A stretch of 64,000 nt of DNA from Chiridota heheva (lineage: Eukaryota > Echinodermata > Holothuroidea > Apodida > Chiridotidae), in contig JAIGNY010004447.1 in NCBI GenBank assembly GCA_020152595.1, forward strand, positions 3,793,501 to 3,857,500. The letters run 5' to 3'. The position numbers and the translations under genes are program-made. The notes under the pieces are model-generated. The model was not told where the DNA came from and did not search any database. It was given only the letters and a program-made list of their open reading frames with translations. Below are positions 1 through 12,641 of the stretch, in pieces. How positions within the stretch are numbered: the first letter of the stretch is position 1; each line of letters opens with the position of its first letter.

Positions 1-1303
1 CAAGCATGAAAGATTGCAGTCCTTCACACAAACATGAAAGATTGCAGTCCTTGATGCAAACATGAAAGATTGCAGTCCTTCAGGCAAACATGAAAGATTG
101 CAGTCCTTCAGGCAAACATGAAAGATTGCAGTCCTTCAAGCAAACATGAAAGATTGCAGTCCTTGATACAAACATGAAAGATTGCAGTCCTTGATACAAA
201 CATGCAAGATTGCAGTCCTTCACACAAACATGAAAGATTGCAGTCCTTCACACAAACATGAAAGATTGCAGTCCTTCACACAAACATAAAAGATTGCAGT
301 CCTTGATGCAAACATGAAAGATTGCAGCCCTTCACACAAACATGAAAGATTGCAGTCCTTCAGGCAAACATGAAAGATTGCAGTCCTTCAGGCAAACATG
401 AAAGATTGCAGTCCTTGATACAAACATGCAAGATTGCAGTCCTCCACACAAACATGAAAGATTGCAGTCCTTCACACAAACATGAAAGATTGCAGTCCTT
501 CACACAAACAAGAAAGATTGCAGTATATGATACAAACATGAAAGATTGCAGTCCTTCATACAAACATGAAAGATTGCAGACCTTCATACAAACATGAAAG
601 ATTGCAGTCCTTCATACAAACATGAAAGATTGCAGTCCTTGATACAAACATGAAAGATTGCAGTCCTTCATACAAACATGAAAGATTGCAGTCCTTCATA
701 CAAACATGAAAGATTGCAGTCCTTCATACAAACATGAAAGATTGCAGTCCTTCATACAAACATGAAAGATTGCAGACCTTCATACAAACATGAAAGATTG
801 CAGTCCTTCATACAAACATGAAAGATTGCAGTCCTTCATACAAACATGAAAGATTGCAGTCCTTCATACAAACATGAAAGATTGCAGTCCTTCATACAAA
901 CATGAAAGATTGCAGTCCTTCACACAAACATGAAAGATTGCAGTATATGATACAAACATGAAAGATTGCAGATCTTGATATAAACATGAAAGATTGCAGT
1001 CCTTGATACAAACATGAAAGATTGCAGTCCTTTACAAAAACATGAAAGATTGCAGTCCTTCACACAAACATGAAAGATTGCAGTCCTTCACACATACATG
1101 AAAGATTGCAGTCCTTGATACAAACATGAAAGATTAGTCCTTGATACAAAGACGAAAGGTTGCAGTCCTTGATACAAACATGAAAGATTGCAGTCCTTCA
1201 GGCAAACATGAAAGATTGCAGTCCTTGATACAAACATGAAAGATTGCAGTCCTTGATATAAACATGGAAGTTTGCAGTACTTCACACATACATGAACGAT
1301 TGT
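1..1303. repeat. 28-bp minisatellite, about 46 copies
   Basis: Unit: ACAAACATGAAAGATTGCAG then TCCTTCAT, with variants at the last positions (CACA, GGCA, GATA, CATA). Copies are near identical until about 1120 and then degrade. The array begins before the window. Short ORFs on both strands here are translations of the repeat. It is probably in a CMAH intron downstream of exon 7. Confidence 0.97.
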
Positions 1304-2011
1304 GCATTTCTTCCCTCTGCTGTTTGTGAAGCCAAGATAGCTTGTACCTTTTACACAAACCCTGGCAACAAACAAACCAGGTTTACTGAGCAGTCAGTAG
1401 CCCTCAAAATGTGTGTTTTACTGGAAAAGATATTTGTGGCATCTTTCAGTAGGCCTTGAATCATAATGTAATTGTTTCCCTTCAAGATTCTCAATAATTA
1501 CTGAACCAGATTTGGATTACTTGCAAGGTTTTCCACTTGGAACAAAGCATTTTCAGTTGATGGGTTATGCCTAGCCCAGGTTTTAGGATTTTTCTATGGA
1601 GGTAAGATTTGATGTATAATTAGACAAACAAATCAAAACATTTATTTGATTCTTTAAATTTCTTTCCTAAACATTTGGATATTTATTGAAGAAATTGGTT
1701 TGCACCTTGTTTAACATCATTCATCACCTTCTCCGCAAAACAATTTCAATGCAAGTTTGTTTCATGATGAGTTTGACATCTTTCTGCAGTCCTTGAACAG
1801 GGAATATTCTTTTATCTGAAGACTTACATTTTCACATAAATAACAATGTTAATCGCTATGCTCAAAGATTTCTTACAATTTCATGCAACATGTCCAGAAT
1901 CCTACCCACAGAGTGGTCACATTTTGGATTTAATGAGTTCGTATTTTACTTGTAATAGTGAGCAATATTTCTCCACTGAGTAAAGTTCCTGTGCTTGTAT
2001 TGATATCTAAC
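1304..2011. other. Intron sequence, no feature recognised
   Basis: AT-rich single-copy-looking DNA between the 28-bp array and CMAH exon 7. No coding or repeat structure was recognised. Confidence 0.6.
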
Positions 2012-2149
2012 CTGTGTACTTTCCACCACTGAATGACATTGGAAACCCTGAGGCTCCGCCAGCAAAGTCACTTAACATCATATCCACATTGGTAGGCAGG
2101 CGACCTCCGTTTGGATTGGTGCAATCCACTGTGTTTAGTATCTGGTGAC
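2012..2149 (-). CDS. CMAH: CMAH exon 7 of coding part; gene continues off the left edge
   Basis: The 138-bp exon follows a TTTGTAG acceptor and ends at a GTTAGA donor, so the ORF reading past 2149 towards 2201 is intron. It encodes residues 277-322, beginning GHQILNTVDCTNPNGG and continuing with DFAGGASGFPMSFSGGKYT. These are among the best conserved CMAH stretches; the Asp in TVDC is a conserved position in the fold. The last split codon would become Glu or Gly depending on the next exon. Roughly 260 further residues of a normal CMAH must lie to the left of this window. Confidence 0.94.
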
Positions 2150-2262
2150 CTACAAAGAAAGATTCAGAAGTCATAAAGTACTTCTGTTTTATAATGCACA
2201 CCGCTATAATATCTAATTCAATTTACGTCTTATTTACATAAATTGACAATCGCATACCGCTG

Positions 2263-2960
2263 ATAAAACAGTATATACTCATATAATACTCATGTGATAC
2301 GTGGTAACAGTTGAAGTTGACCAAAGAATTCTCACGGATAGATATTCAGTGTTTGATTATGAGAAATTTTTGTTTTCTTGATAGAAAGGTTGTTCTTAAT
2401 TTGTATAAGCAGTTAGGCCTCACATTGAGTATGCTATTCAGGCTTTTTTATGAGAATGATAAGTTCATTTTGGACCAGGTTCAGCAAAGAGCCACTAAAT
2501 TTATTCCCGAAGTAAGGTATCCTCTTATCAATCTAGGTTGCAAATTCTTGGTTTGACCACGCTTGAGTTGAGAAGAATACGTGGCGATATGATTCAGGTT
2601 TTAAAGTTCCTATCTGGTAGTGATGTTTTGACTTCCTTTTATTTCTTGCATGTTTCAGCTTAACCTCATGTGACACGTGGTAACAGTTAAGTTGACCAAA
2701 GAGTTCTCACGGATAGATATTCAGTGTTTTAACTTTTCGCAAAGAGTTGTTAATGAGTGGAATGGTGTGCCTGAGTGGGTAGTTAGCTCCAATTATGTTC
2801 ACAATTTCAAAGTCAACATTGACAAGTTCTTTACTAACTTTGGGCGTCTTTTATTTTTTTTTTTTTGTGGTGGGTGGTGGTGGTGTTAGTTTGGGCTTTT
2901 TATGGGGTGACTAACCTTTCTTAGCCCGTAATCTTGTTATGTTATGTTAATGGGCATTCA
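2263..2960 (+). mobile_element. CR1-like LINE 3' end, two overlapping partial copies
   Basis: Translates in pieces to the C-terminal part of a LINE ORF2: QVQQRATKFIPEVRY, ILGLTTLELRRIRGDMIQ, then SQRVVNEWNGVPEWVVSSN. The motif with THVTRGN / LTKEFSRIDI appears twice, at about 2290 and 2675, so two truncated copies or an internal duplication overlap. It ends with a T-run, a GGTGGTGG stretch and a short (TTATG)n tail, the same as the other copies in this window. Inactive. Confidence 0.85.
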
Positions 2961-3251
2961 GCACCTATATTTCAACGATTAACTATTCATTTTAAGTAAA
3001 TCAACTGAAGGGTGAAATAACTAGCATATGATCCAAAGTATGAGGGAGGGGAAGGGGGTGCAATGGGCTGAAGGAATCAGTCAAGAACAGAGATTTATGG
3101 AGAGCCTGGTTGCCCCAACAGCTAGACCAGACTAGGCTACGGGACATGAGGATAATATTAGATTTTTGTTGGCAAGGATGTATTAAAAAGAGGAATTTCT
3201 TGCAATCATAAGTTTGTTACGCAACAACTGATGGGTGATTAATCGCTAATT

Positions 3252-3377
3252 TTTATTCACTAAATTCTTTACTAACTCTGGGCGTCTTTGATTTAGTTTT
3301 TGTGTGTGGTGGTGTTAGTTTGGGCTTTTTATGGGATGACTAACCCTCCTTAGCCCGTAATCTTGTTATTTTATGTT
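3252..3377 (+). mobile_element. CR1-like LINE, extreme 3' end only
   Basis: About 125 bp matching the 3' UTR of the copy at 2.3-2.96 kb: CTTTACTAACTCTGGGCGTC, the GGTGGTG stretch, TAGCCCGTAATCTTGTTAT and the final TTATGTTA tail. A severely 5'-truncated insertion. Confidence 0.8.
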
Positions 3378-3517
3378 AAATGTATATAGCTCTACTATGC
3401 TCTTGTTGGTTGATACAAATCAAGTCTTTTGAAAATACTTTGCTATATAATGTACTACACACTAATGAATTTATAATGTGTTATTGCTTGAGAGAATATT
3501 AGTATGGACAGCTGTAC

Positions 3518-3599
3518 CTTTGTAATCAATCAGTAGGCATGTGTCCATGTCTGGATGAACACCATCCATCATGATCATGAATCGAAGATCAGAATTCAC
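3518..3599 (-). CDS. CMAH: CMAH exon 6 of coding part
   Basis: The 82-bp exon lies between a TATGCAG acceptor and a GTACAG donor. It encodes residues 250-276, VNSDLRFMIMMDGVHPDMDT then CLLIDYK, and the first base of a Gly codon. The DGVHP.MDTC run is highly conserved in CMAH and includes a His of the metallo-beta-lactamase-like domain. It sits between two CR1-like LINE 3' ends (2.3-3.4 kb) and a 38-bp minisatellite (3.95-4.79 kb). Confidence 0.92.
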
Positions 3600-3951
3600 C
3601 TGCATAGGAACAATTGATCAGTCTTTGGTTTTACTCACAATATATCTGATCTCAACAACATACATAAACAAACAAAAGGTGTGGAAATGTCTGTCAACAA
3701 CTACATAAGCTGAACTACTGTATACTGACAAGTAAAAACACTCTCTATGATAAATCAAAGTATTTCAAACTTAACTGTTCCTCAGATCTAAATATTCCTG
3801 AGTACCTGAGAAATCATGGCCGGCCACTAACTATGTTTGTAATTACTGCCTAAATAACCGACAATGAAAATATTCATGAAGTTTTATTTCCCTTAGCAGA
3901 ACGAGTCAGTTTCAAAACAATGTTTTTCTGAAATGGAAAAAAAAGAAAAAA

Positions 3952-4787
3952 GATTTGTATCGATCAGTCTTACAACCCGGAGACTAGTGAATTTGTATCG
4001 ATCAGTCTTAAAACAAGGAGACTAGTGAGTTTGTATCGATCAGTCTTACAACACAGAGACTAGTGAGTTTGTATAAATCAGTCTTAAAACCCGGAGACTA
4101 GTGAGTTTGTATCGATCAGTCTTACAACACGGAGACTAGTGGGTTTGTATCAATCAGTCTTACAACACAGAGACTAGTAAGTTTGTATCAATCAGTCTTA
4201 CAACACAGAGACTAGTGAGTTTGTATCGATCAGTCTTACAACAAGGAGACTAGTGAGTTTGTATCGATCAGTCTTACAACACAGAGACTAGTGAGTTTGT
4301 ATCGATCAGTCTTACAACAAGGAGACTAGTGAGTTTGTATAAATCAGTCTTACAACCCGGAGACTAGTGAGTTTGTATTGATCAGTCTTACAACACAGAG
4401 ACTAGTGAGTTTGTATCGATCAGTCTTACAACACAGAGACTAGTAAGTTTGTATCAATCAGTCTTACAACACAGACTAGTGAGTTTGTATAAATCAGTCT
4501 TACAACCCGGAGACTAGTGAGTTTGTATCGATCAGTCTTACAACACGGAGACTAGTGAGTTTGTATAAATCAGTCTTACAACACGGAGACTAGTGGGTTT
4601 GTATTGATCAGTCTTACAACACGGAGACTAGTGAGTTTGTATCGATCAGTCTTACAACACGGAGACTAGTGGGTTTGTATTGATCAGTCTTACAACACGG
4701 AGACTAGTGAGTTTGTATCGATCAGTCTTGCAACACGGAGACTAGTGAGTTTGTATTGATCAGTCTTACAACACAGAGACTAGTGAG
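3952..4787. repeat. 38-bp minisatellite, about 22 copies
   Basis: Unit begins GTTTGTATCGATCAGTCTTA and continues CAACACGGAGACTAGTGA. Variants alternate between ATCGATC, ATAAATC and ATTGATC, and between ACCCGG and ACACAG, in patches that suggest higher-order blocks. One copy near 4470 lacks a few bases. Lies in the CMAH intron between exons 5 and 6. Confidence 0.97.
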
Positions 4788-5185
4788 TATATAAAGAGCA
4801 CCACAATTTGGAAAAAATATGCCAGGAAAGATTCACACAATGTTATTTCCTAGTAATTTTCAATACTACAGAAGAAATGTCTAAAGGACTAGAGTCCCCT
4901 ACAAATATTTTCTGTTTCAATTTTATCAGGGAAAGCTTTAAACTCTGAATCTTCAAAAAATGGGGTTTCAAACTGCATCAGAAAGTAGATACAAGTGACG
5001 GATTAAATTGGTCAGCAGTCATTACTCCTATACAATAGGGGTAGCATACTTAACAATTTTAACCAAGTGGAACAATTCTCATAACTACGTTCCAATTACA
5101 TCGTTTTCTAAAATTCATTCACAAAGCTCCCCCCCCCTCCTTCCCTTCCATCCTGACTGATTCAGGGACACAGTAAGACCAATAC
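4788..5185. other. Intron sequence, no feature recognised
   Basis: About 400 bp between the 38-bp array and CMAH exon 5. Contains a C-run (CCCCCCCCTCC) near 5130 and nothing else I recognise. Confidence 0.55.
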
Positions 5186-5333
5186 CTCAATCCATTTGCC
5201 AAACTTCATAATGTGTATGTTGTTCAACTTGACTCCACTCTGCTTCAGCTTACAAAACACAGGCATGGATGTATCACCCACATAGATGGGAATGTCTGGA
5301 TTTAGCTCTGCTAGGATTTTCAAAGTTGGATAA
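5186..5333 (-). CDS. CMAH: CMAH exon 5 of coding part
   Basis: The 148-bp exon was found by translating across the gap rather than as a long ORF. The acceptor AG stands just before 5333 and the donor GTATTG just after 5186. The GTATTG donor is weaker than the others. Its first base completes Ser200 (AG plus T), followed by YPTLKILAELNPDIPIYVGD and QSGVKLNNIHIMKFGKW. This corresponds to the mammalian segment after the HxHxDH motif (YPTLKKLA, IPIYVG, QSGV). It ends on a codon boundary and joins exon 6 in phase. Confidence 0.9.
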
Positions 5334-6586
5334 CTATCAAAAAAGAGAGAGCAGGTTAGTTACAAAGGAATCAATAACAACAAGATTCAACACAAAGCAG
5401 CATAATCACTGTCTTATAAGAATTTGCACGATGTAGTTCAAAACCAAATATCAAAGTGCATGGAGATCTTAAAATATATCAGATAATCAATAGAACATTA
5501 GCCTCTGCCTGACTATTCACCTCCTGTAATTAGCCTATAGAAACAGCAGAGCTTTCTTTTAAAATACTAATATGTGTTATTTATTTTAAGCCCTGCTTAC
5601 TGCTTTGTTAATATTCATGATGTTAACCATATAAATGGAAAGGTCTAAGGCCACAGGCCTTTAAAGGAAAATCTTCAAGTTGGACACAGGTCCAACACGT
5701 TTAATCTGGACTGACTTTTTCACACTGTAAATTTTGACCCGTGTTAAAGCGCTCAAAAGTGTTGAAACTAACCCTGCTTGGGAGTTAGGTTCAAAGCTGT
5801 CGACCCATGTTGAGATACGATCACCAACTGCATGTTTTGGAAATGACCTGTGTTTATCATTGAGCAGTGTAAATGCAGAGCGGGACTGAGCCTTTTGTCA
5901 CAACATATAAGCTTGCATGGTGTACCGGTTTTGTAACTAAAACCAGTTTCAGGAAACCGTTGTTTTGGCCGATTCATGTTTTATAAAAAACTGGAAGTAC
6001 TGAAAATAACCAAATCACTACAAAAAATTGCCAAAAGATGGTAAAAATCTATTTTATTTAAACAATAAGAAAGTTCATGCTTTGTGTCAACATGTTTTTT
6101 GTAGTATCTTTTGATATATTTCTGAAAATATGTGATATTTATGCAGATTCATTCAATAAATACGATTAAGAATGTTTGGAAATAAATAGTCATAATGTAC
6201 CTGCAGATAACAGGTTTGATAATGCTATGTATTTGCATTTTCTTTCCGGGCTAATATTTCCCTGACCACAACAAATTCATTCCTTTATAATCCCTTTATT
6301 TAAAATCATATCAATTCTCTCCTCAGTCCTTTTAAATACTTGGGAATCCATTATAAATCCCAACAAACATACCGCAAATTGCAAGCCGAGTATTAAGAGA
6401 CCATTTATGAATTTACACCCAACCACTCCCTTCTGTACTGACCCTATGCAGATACATAGGGCTAGCACAAGTTAAAACACATTATTCAATGTGTACATGG
6501 GCCCCTGGATACAAATGAAACTTTGCATGAATAACCCTAGATTCACATCTTGTCATAGTAACATGATTAATAAATGGGTTTTCAAG
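5334..6586. other. Intron sequence, no feature recognised
   Basis: AT-rich DNA upstream of CMAH exon 5. No ORF over 70 codons and no clear repeat ends were seen. The stretch 5690-5980 is less AT-rich and looks like an old insertion, but no termini could be found. Confidence 0.5.
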
Positions 6587-8431
6587 GTTTGTTGTAGTGT
6601 TTGCACCGAGTCTAAAAATCGGACCGGGTACCCGACCTGCATTATCGGTTGGGTATCCAGGTATCTGACCTGCCGACAAGGCCTTTTCAATATTTTTCGC
6701 GGAAGTAGTTTGTGGTAAAATCTAACAATGTACCTTGTAAAATCTTGTGACATTTCTAGTTTTTTCAATCGTATCTTTTGTTTTTGTGAATAAAGAAATG
6801 AAATACAAATGTTTTTAGTCTCTTTTATTGCCCTGTCTTTATAAAATACCATACAATAATAATATACTCAATTCCTCAAAATTTCACGGAACGGGTGTTT
6901 TCTGGAATAATACGTGATTCCACAGTTCTGTAATGTGCACGCTCAGTAGCACGTAACAATTTCATTTGAACACAACCTGTGATTGGTTCATAATAGGTGT
7001 TACATTTTTTTTCAGCAAATAGCAGACCCGCTTTCAAAATAGTTTGGTAATGTACAACCGCAATATACATTGTCTGCAGCATTCTACACACACTGCTTGT
7101 TGCGTGCTGGTTTTTATTAAAAAAAATTACAGCGAAGTTTAGAGAGTTTATGTTTGTACTACTAGTACACAGAGATCGCGTTAACGTCAAATTTGTCGTA
7201 TTTTACGCCATGGCTGAAATTTCTTACAACACAGGTTGTACCTGCGTCGTAAGATTTAGATATAGCATGTGGAATTTTACGCCAGAGTTTTTCATTAACA
7301 TAACTAAAATCATGAACATCTTACCTCTCTGATGCGATTCAAAGTTTTTTTTCACACAAAAATGATTTTGATTTACTCATGAATAAAAAAAAAAAAATGA
7401 CACAACTACGAGACTAACGGCCAAATGATTCAACATAACATGCCCGTAGTGCTGTCATAAACACATATAGGCTAGTACATAGACCCTATACATGATGTAC
7501 GTACACTGTACAGTGTATGTGAAAGTTTTGATGTTGTTTTGAATGCAGGCTGTCAATTGTCAACGATATTATTAGCTAGGATTTATCTTTCCTCCTGTAT
7601 TGTGTTGATCGTGTATCTGTGAAGTGATCACAGTCTGCAAGTCAAGTTACTATACTGTAAAGAAGTAGGCGTGTTTAAGATCTGAATAGTATATCATTGT
7701 TGACAATTGGTCAAAGTTCACTAAAACCTCATGAAAGTTTGGATACGATGAACAAAAGTATTTTCTAGTTTTTTTTTGGATTGTTAACCAAAATTTCATG
7801 ACTAAACAATCAACATTATACAAGGATTGGGTATGAACTTTTTCGTAATATTTTTTATGAAAATAATAGTCCGATTTTGTAATGTTTTTGGTATTTTAAG
7901 CGCAATTTTCATTCACTTTAGCAAGGCAGGCCTACACAAGTGTGTTGTGTTAACAATTACTTATATGCTTCGCTAGCGCGCAATGCCCTGTACATTACGC
8001 AATGCCCTGTACATTACGCAATGCCCTGTACATACGACGGCAAATTGACAAAATACGCCAAACTTCAAGGGCTTGTCGTAAGCAAATACGCCAGGCAAAA
8101 AATTATAACGCAACCTCTGCTAGTACATGTACTTACTACTAGCATACCTACGTTACTAGCCACATCGCTCGTTCAACATCATTTCTGCGATCTGTGACAA
8201 TATTTTATGATTGTTTTATTGCATTGCGTTGGAATAGAAAGAAAACAAATACTTTTATAATTCTTGTAAGTTAAGATTTACTCTATTAACATACAATTCT
8301 GAAATAGAAACAGCTTGCAATTGGTAATATTATGAAAATCCATACCCGGGTTGTATTTTCGGAGCCGGGTAGCAACTTAATCGGTCGGGTCCCCAGATAT
8401 TTCGGATACCTGTGTAAACACTAGTTTGTTG
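6587..8431. mobile_element. hAT-type DNA transposon, non-autonomous, with 8-bp target duplication
   Basis: The sequence 6595-8423 starts TAGTGTTTGCACCGAG and ends, on the reverse strand, TAGTGTTTACACAGGTATCC. Both ends are flanked by the identical 8 bp GTTTGTTG (6587-6594 and 8424-8431). Short terminal inverted repeats with an 8-bp duplication are diagnostic of the hAT superfamily. Subterminal regions share CGGGTACCCGACC / CGGTCGGGTCCCC-like motifs in inverted orientation. No transposase-like ORF is present in the 1.83 kb. A 19-bp sequence (CGCAATGCCCTGTACATTA) is repeated three times near 7980-8035. Confidence 0.87.
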
Positions 8432-10135
8432 CATCATTTCCAAAAGTTTTTTAATTTGATTTCAGCGACTTATGCAATGAATACAGTCCCTATAAATAGC
8501 TGTAGCATAGGTTAGAGGAGGGTGAATTAATTGCATGATTGTTATGGAATAACAATGTACTGTAAAACAAAGATAAATTACCATGTGCTATCACCAGCTT
8601 GGTTTGTGAATCAAACCAAGCTGGTAGGATTCACATTTCATAATGAGGTTGCAAGTGAAAACAACCATTTATTCCCTCAAAACGTTTGGTTCCTTCCCTT
8701 CATCTTATTTTCATGTGTATAATAAACCTCTGATCAACAGTTCAGGTCAAAATTGGTCAGATTTAAAAAGAACAAAAGATTTCATGCATTTTGTTTTGAA
8801 AAATTTCTTCCGTTCTCCTGTAATTATGTTTACTCAAAGTAGTAGCCTACGAGCGATGGAATCTTCTGTTCCAATCATGTGTTGTATGTAATTGACCCAT
8901 ACCACGTATTATTCGCTTGGGGATACAAGCTCAAATCATTTCATTGGTTTGAAGTGGAGTGAGTTTATATATGTTTTTTGTGGACCCATCAGGTGATAGC
9001 CTGTTGGTATGCATAAACTGATAATATCATCTCTGCATTCTGCTCTGCATATCGTTTCACAAGTAGAAAGTACAAACAGAATGTTCAAATACAGATGTGA
9101 TTTGCTGTTTTATATGATTCTGAATGACCAAAAATATTGTTTATCATTGTTAAATGTTTCCAACCAATGTTGAACTTATCTGCAGTGCCGAAGAATTGCT
9201 TTTGCTTGGGTGCGTGGCATGTGTCGTAAAAAAAAAGAATGTTTTCATAGCTCCTTGATGAAACAAGGTCTGGTTTGGTTGAAGTACGGAATACAATGTA
9301 TTTCAATTTAAATATCAATCCTGATCTATACAGAGATTGCAAGTAATACACTTTTGTTTATTTATTTATTTTCATTTTGAAAAAGAAAGTACGAATTTGG
9401 TGGGGAGTGGGACACTACTTTTTATTAGTGGGCACTTTCTTTTCTGCCTTGTTACACTCCCATAATTCACACAGTTTTATAGCGCATTGAAGAAGGCGAA
9501 TACCATATAAGGCTATTGGGCAGGAACCTTTGGTGCCTTAAGTATAATAGAAAATGCCACCAGGATGCACAAATAAGGCCTATTCAAAATTAAAGCATAG
9601 CAAGAATGATTATTGAACTTGACAAATAACAGAGGTATACATGATTTATGAGGATTTCTTGGTTGAAATTTCTTTCTTGTTATATAAAAGAAAATTGAAA
9701 TCATATGAATTAAAAATCGTAAGGCAAATAAGGGCATATAGATGGTGTTGACACGGTCTTTTTCATAACTTTCTTTACATGACTGCCTTGGGACCTAAAC
9801 TGACAAATGGGTAAAATCGGCATTGAGGGGCAAATGATGCATATAAAATCACTTTACACGCAAACAACATTAAAGTTTAATGATACATTTCATTGATCAA
9901 TGCCTCCACTATCATTTTCAACATTGTTTACAAAAAATACTTTAATGCAAACATCGTTTGCAGCTTTCATATAACAGTGCAGCACACTGCAGTAATAGTT
10001 ACTGTAAATATGTTTAAAGCTTGTTTACATTACAGTTTTCTGGTTAAAACCGGCAAGCTTAACAACATACAGTATGACATCCCTCTTCTCTACGTACTGT
10101 AACTTGACATTTTATAATGTATTTTTTGGCAAAAT
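8432..10135. other. Intron sequence, no gene recognised
   Basis: AT-rich DNA between the hAT element and the LINE fragment at 10.1 kb. The only structure seen is a perfect inverted repeat with 14-bp arms (ACCAGCTTGGTTTG, 8593-8606, and its complement 8612-8625) around a 5-base loop. Confidence 0.55.
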
Positions 10136-10908
10136 TATACCACGCCAAGCTGCCTCAATAACACAGATGAAGTCCAATTCGTATGAAAGCATAGCAAGAA
10201 GTGTTGATCAAGAAAGGAATCTAGGTGTTGTCATTACTAGCAATCTAAAGCCTTCTAAACAGTGTGCTTTAGCAGCTGCAAGGGCAAATAGGATGCTTGG
10301 TTTGATTAGAAGAAATTAGTCAGGCCTCACCTTGAGTATGCTATTAAGGCTTGGAGTCCAATGCTTGGTTTGATTATAAGATATTAGTCAGACCTCACTT
10401 TGAGTATGCTATTCAGGCTTAGAGTCCCTTTTATGAGAAGGATAAGTTCATCTTGGAGCAGGTTCAGCAAAGATCCACTAGACTTATTCCCGAAGTAAGG
10501 AATCTCTCTTATCAATCTAGGTTGCGAATTCTTGGTTTGACCACGCTTGAGTTGAGAAGAGTACTTGGCGATATGATTCAGGTTTTTAAGTTCCTATCTG
10601 GTAGTGATACTTTTACTTCCTATTATTTCTTGCATGTTTCAGCTAAACCTCATGTGACACGTGGTAAGTTTGAAGCTGACCAAAGAGTTCTCACGGATAT
10701 ATATTCGGTGCTTTAGCTTTCCACAAAGAGTTGTTAATGAGCGGATAGTTAGCTCCAATTCTGCTTACAATTTCAAGGTCAACATTGATCAGTTCTTTAT
10801 TAAATCTGGGCGTCTTTGATTTTTTTTTTTTTTTTTTTGTGGTGGTGGTGTTAGTTTGGGCTGGGGTGACTAACCCTTCTTAGCCTGTTATCTTGTTATG
10901 TTATGTTA
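10136..10908 (+). mobile_element. CR1-like LINE 3' end fragment
   Basis: Same family as the copies at 2.3 and 48.3 kb. Translates in pieces to RNLGVVITSNLKPSKQC, ANRMLGLIRRN, EQVQQRSTRLIPEVRN and LRRVLGDMIQVFKFLSGSD, then the 3' UTR with T-run, GGTGGTGG and a (TTATG)n tail. A segment around 10310-10420 is duplicated (GCTTGGTTTGATTA occurs twice) and stops interrupt the frame. It lies in the CMAH intron between exons 4 and 5. Confidence 0.87.
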
Positions 10909-11204
10909 TATGAACCTCAAACTTTCTTAAGCACTGTCAGCACCAAAAGATATGATACACACCTAAAGTCCATGGTCATATCTGTATCAAAACCATATTC
11001 TACAGACCACTTCATTAAATGTATATTTACATGCATACAGACAGACACCCCCACACAAACTCAACCTCATAGGCTTCTGCACCTTCAGCATTGAAGAAAA
11101 AAAACACACAAAAATATACATGCAATAGAAGATATCCCATCCAGAATTCACAGTACTTTAAATATTCAGGTTTTAATTGAATTTCTATATTCCTTTATGT
11201 AAAT

Positions 11205-11330
11205 CCTTTGTATTTTAATCAAAAGATAGCAGCTGCTTGCACCTTATAACCATTGTATTTTAATCAAAGGATAGCAGCTGCTTGCACCTTAAAACCATTG
11301 TATTTTAATCAATAACCATTATAAATGTAT
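11205..11330. repeat. Short tandem repeat, about 2.2 copies of ~55 bp
   Basis: TTGTATTTTAATCAAA then GATAGCAGCTGCTTGCACCT occurs twice, with a third partial TTGTATTTTAATCAA. It ends about 30 bp downstream of the CMAH exon 4 donor, inside the intron. Confidence 0.85.
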
Positions 11331-11362
11331 TTAGCATTCAAGGTGATTGGTTCGTGTCTTAC

Positions 11363-11553
11363 CTCAGATGATCTGAATGACAATGGCTGATGTAGATGAG
11401 GTCAGCCTTAGCTAACCTTTGTGGCCAATCTGCTGGTGGCTCATGTAACAACCACCAACCTCTAGAAAAAGCTGGTCCTGTTAGCCATGGGTCTGTGAAA
11501 AAGTTGGTGCCATTGAAGTTGTACTCTAAGCAAGCATGGGTGAAATAGGTCAC
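11363..11553 (-). CDS. CMAH: CMAH exon 4 of coding part (HxHxDH motif)
   Basis: The 191-bp exon runs from a TTTTACAG acceptor to a GTAAGA donor and encodes residues 137-199 plus two bases of a Ser codon. It carries THACLEY, the strongly conserved GPAFSRGWWLLHEPP, and DLIYISHCHSDHL. The last segment contains His-Cys-His-Ser-Asp-His (residues 193-198), the HxHxDH signature of the metallo-beta-lactamase fold that forms the C-terminal domain in CMAH. The join to the previous exon (GEVQ then VTYFTHAC) and to the next (Ser, then YPTLK) matches the mammalian order. Confidence 0.95.
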
Positions 11554-12640
11554 CTGTAAAACAAAAGATAATACACATTTTGAAATTCAACAAAAAGATT
11601 ATTGAAGGAGACATTAAAGTCTAATACTGCTAATTTCATATGAGAGAGGATGACCACCAAGCACCACAGATAGCAAGTCGATACCTTACTCCTATCAACT
11701 TATTTATGTTTGAAGTTGACATATGGAGGCTGCCAAATTTGTATTCTCAAATGATGCCACAAAGTTTTTGCAATATGTTTTGATAATTTTATCTGTAGAT
11801 TATAAAGAAATACAAGACATTCAAGCTGGGTTGTAAAATCAAAATGATGGCTCCCATAAAACTAGCTTTAAATTTTTGGATAATTACATAAAATGTGTTA
11901 GATTGCTTCAAGAGGTATGAAACTTGGTTCCACATTTTTTCATTTTGAATGCTATCAAATGAAATAAGGATTAGGTCAGAGTTGATGTCCTTTAAATACA
12001 AACAATAGCATAACTGACACAGCATAATTTAGGTTTTCTATGCCAGTGAATAAAAGCAGTACTTAAAATCAAAATAGTGGTGGAGTTTTGTAAATGAAAA
12101 GCTTTTTCTCTCGTGATCAAACAAAATGAACAATCTCTTTATCTTTATTGCGTGTGACCTTTTGTAGAAATATAAGAGCAATTTATTTCCCCATAATTCC
12201 CCGCACGAGAAAAAACAAACACTGCTCTTTACCCATAACAAACAAATCACTTACATATTGCAGCACGCAATGATTCATGATTAATATTTAACTTTTCATT
12301 CATGGCATGTCTCCAGAAAAATGTCTACAGTAATTGAATATTTATATTGACAGCTCTTTAATACATAGATTATGTGCCACAGGTTGAAATTAAGCTCTGT
12401 AAAACTCTTGATGCAAGCTGAAATACCTACCCATTTCAAAATATCAAGAGTTGCAAAGAAAATAATTTGGTGTCTACCAATGCAGATTTTCCACAGAACC
12501 TTGGCTCAGAACAGTGGGCCCTAGCTCTAGTATACAATAGTGAGGGGCTAACCTTGCTAACGATGCAGCGATATAATTTCTACTTAACTTGACTGTTAGT
12601 CAGGCTAAAAATATCCAAACAGGGGATATCCCGGACCATA
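11554..12640. other. Intron sequence, no feature recognised
   Basis: About 1.1 kb of AT-rich DNA upstream of CMAH exon 4, with no coding or repeat signal noticed. Confidence 0.6.
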
Positions 12641-12641
12641 G

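Noticed and set aside
1..1303. Possible CRISPR array
   Set aside because: Units are contiguous with no unique spacers, and the DNA is from an animal; the same holds for the other arrays.
2150..2201. Extension of CMAH exon 7 to an upstream ATG at 2201
   Set aside because: A TTTGTAG acceptor ends at 2150 and the phase fits exon 6; the extra codons are intron.
8593..8625. Perfect 14-bp hairpin as a microRNA precursor
   Set aside because: Arms are too short for a pre-miRNA and flanking sequence does not extend the stem.
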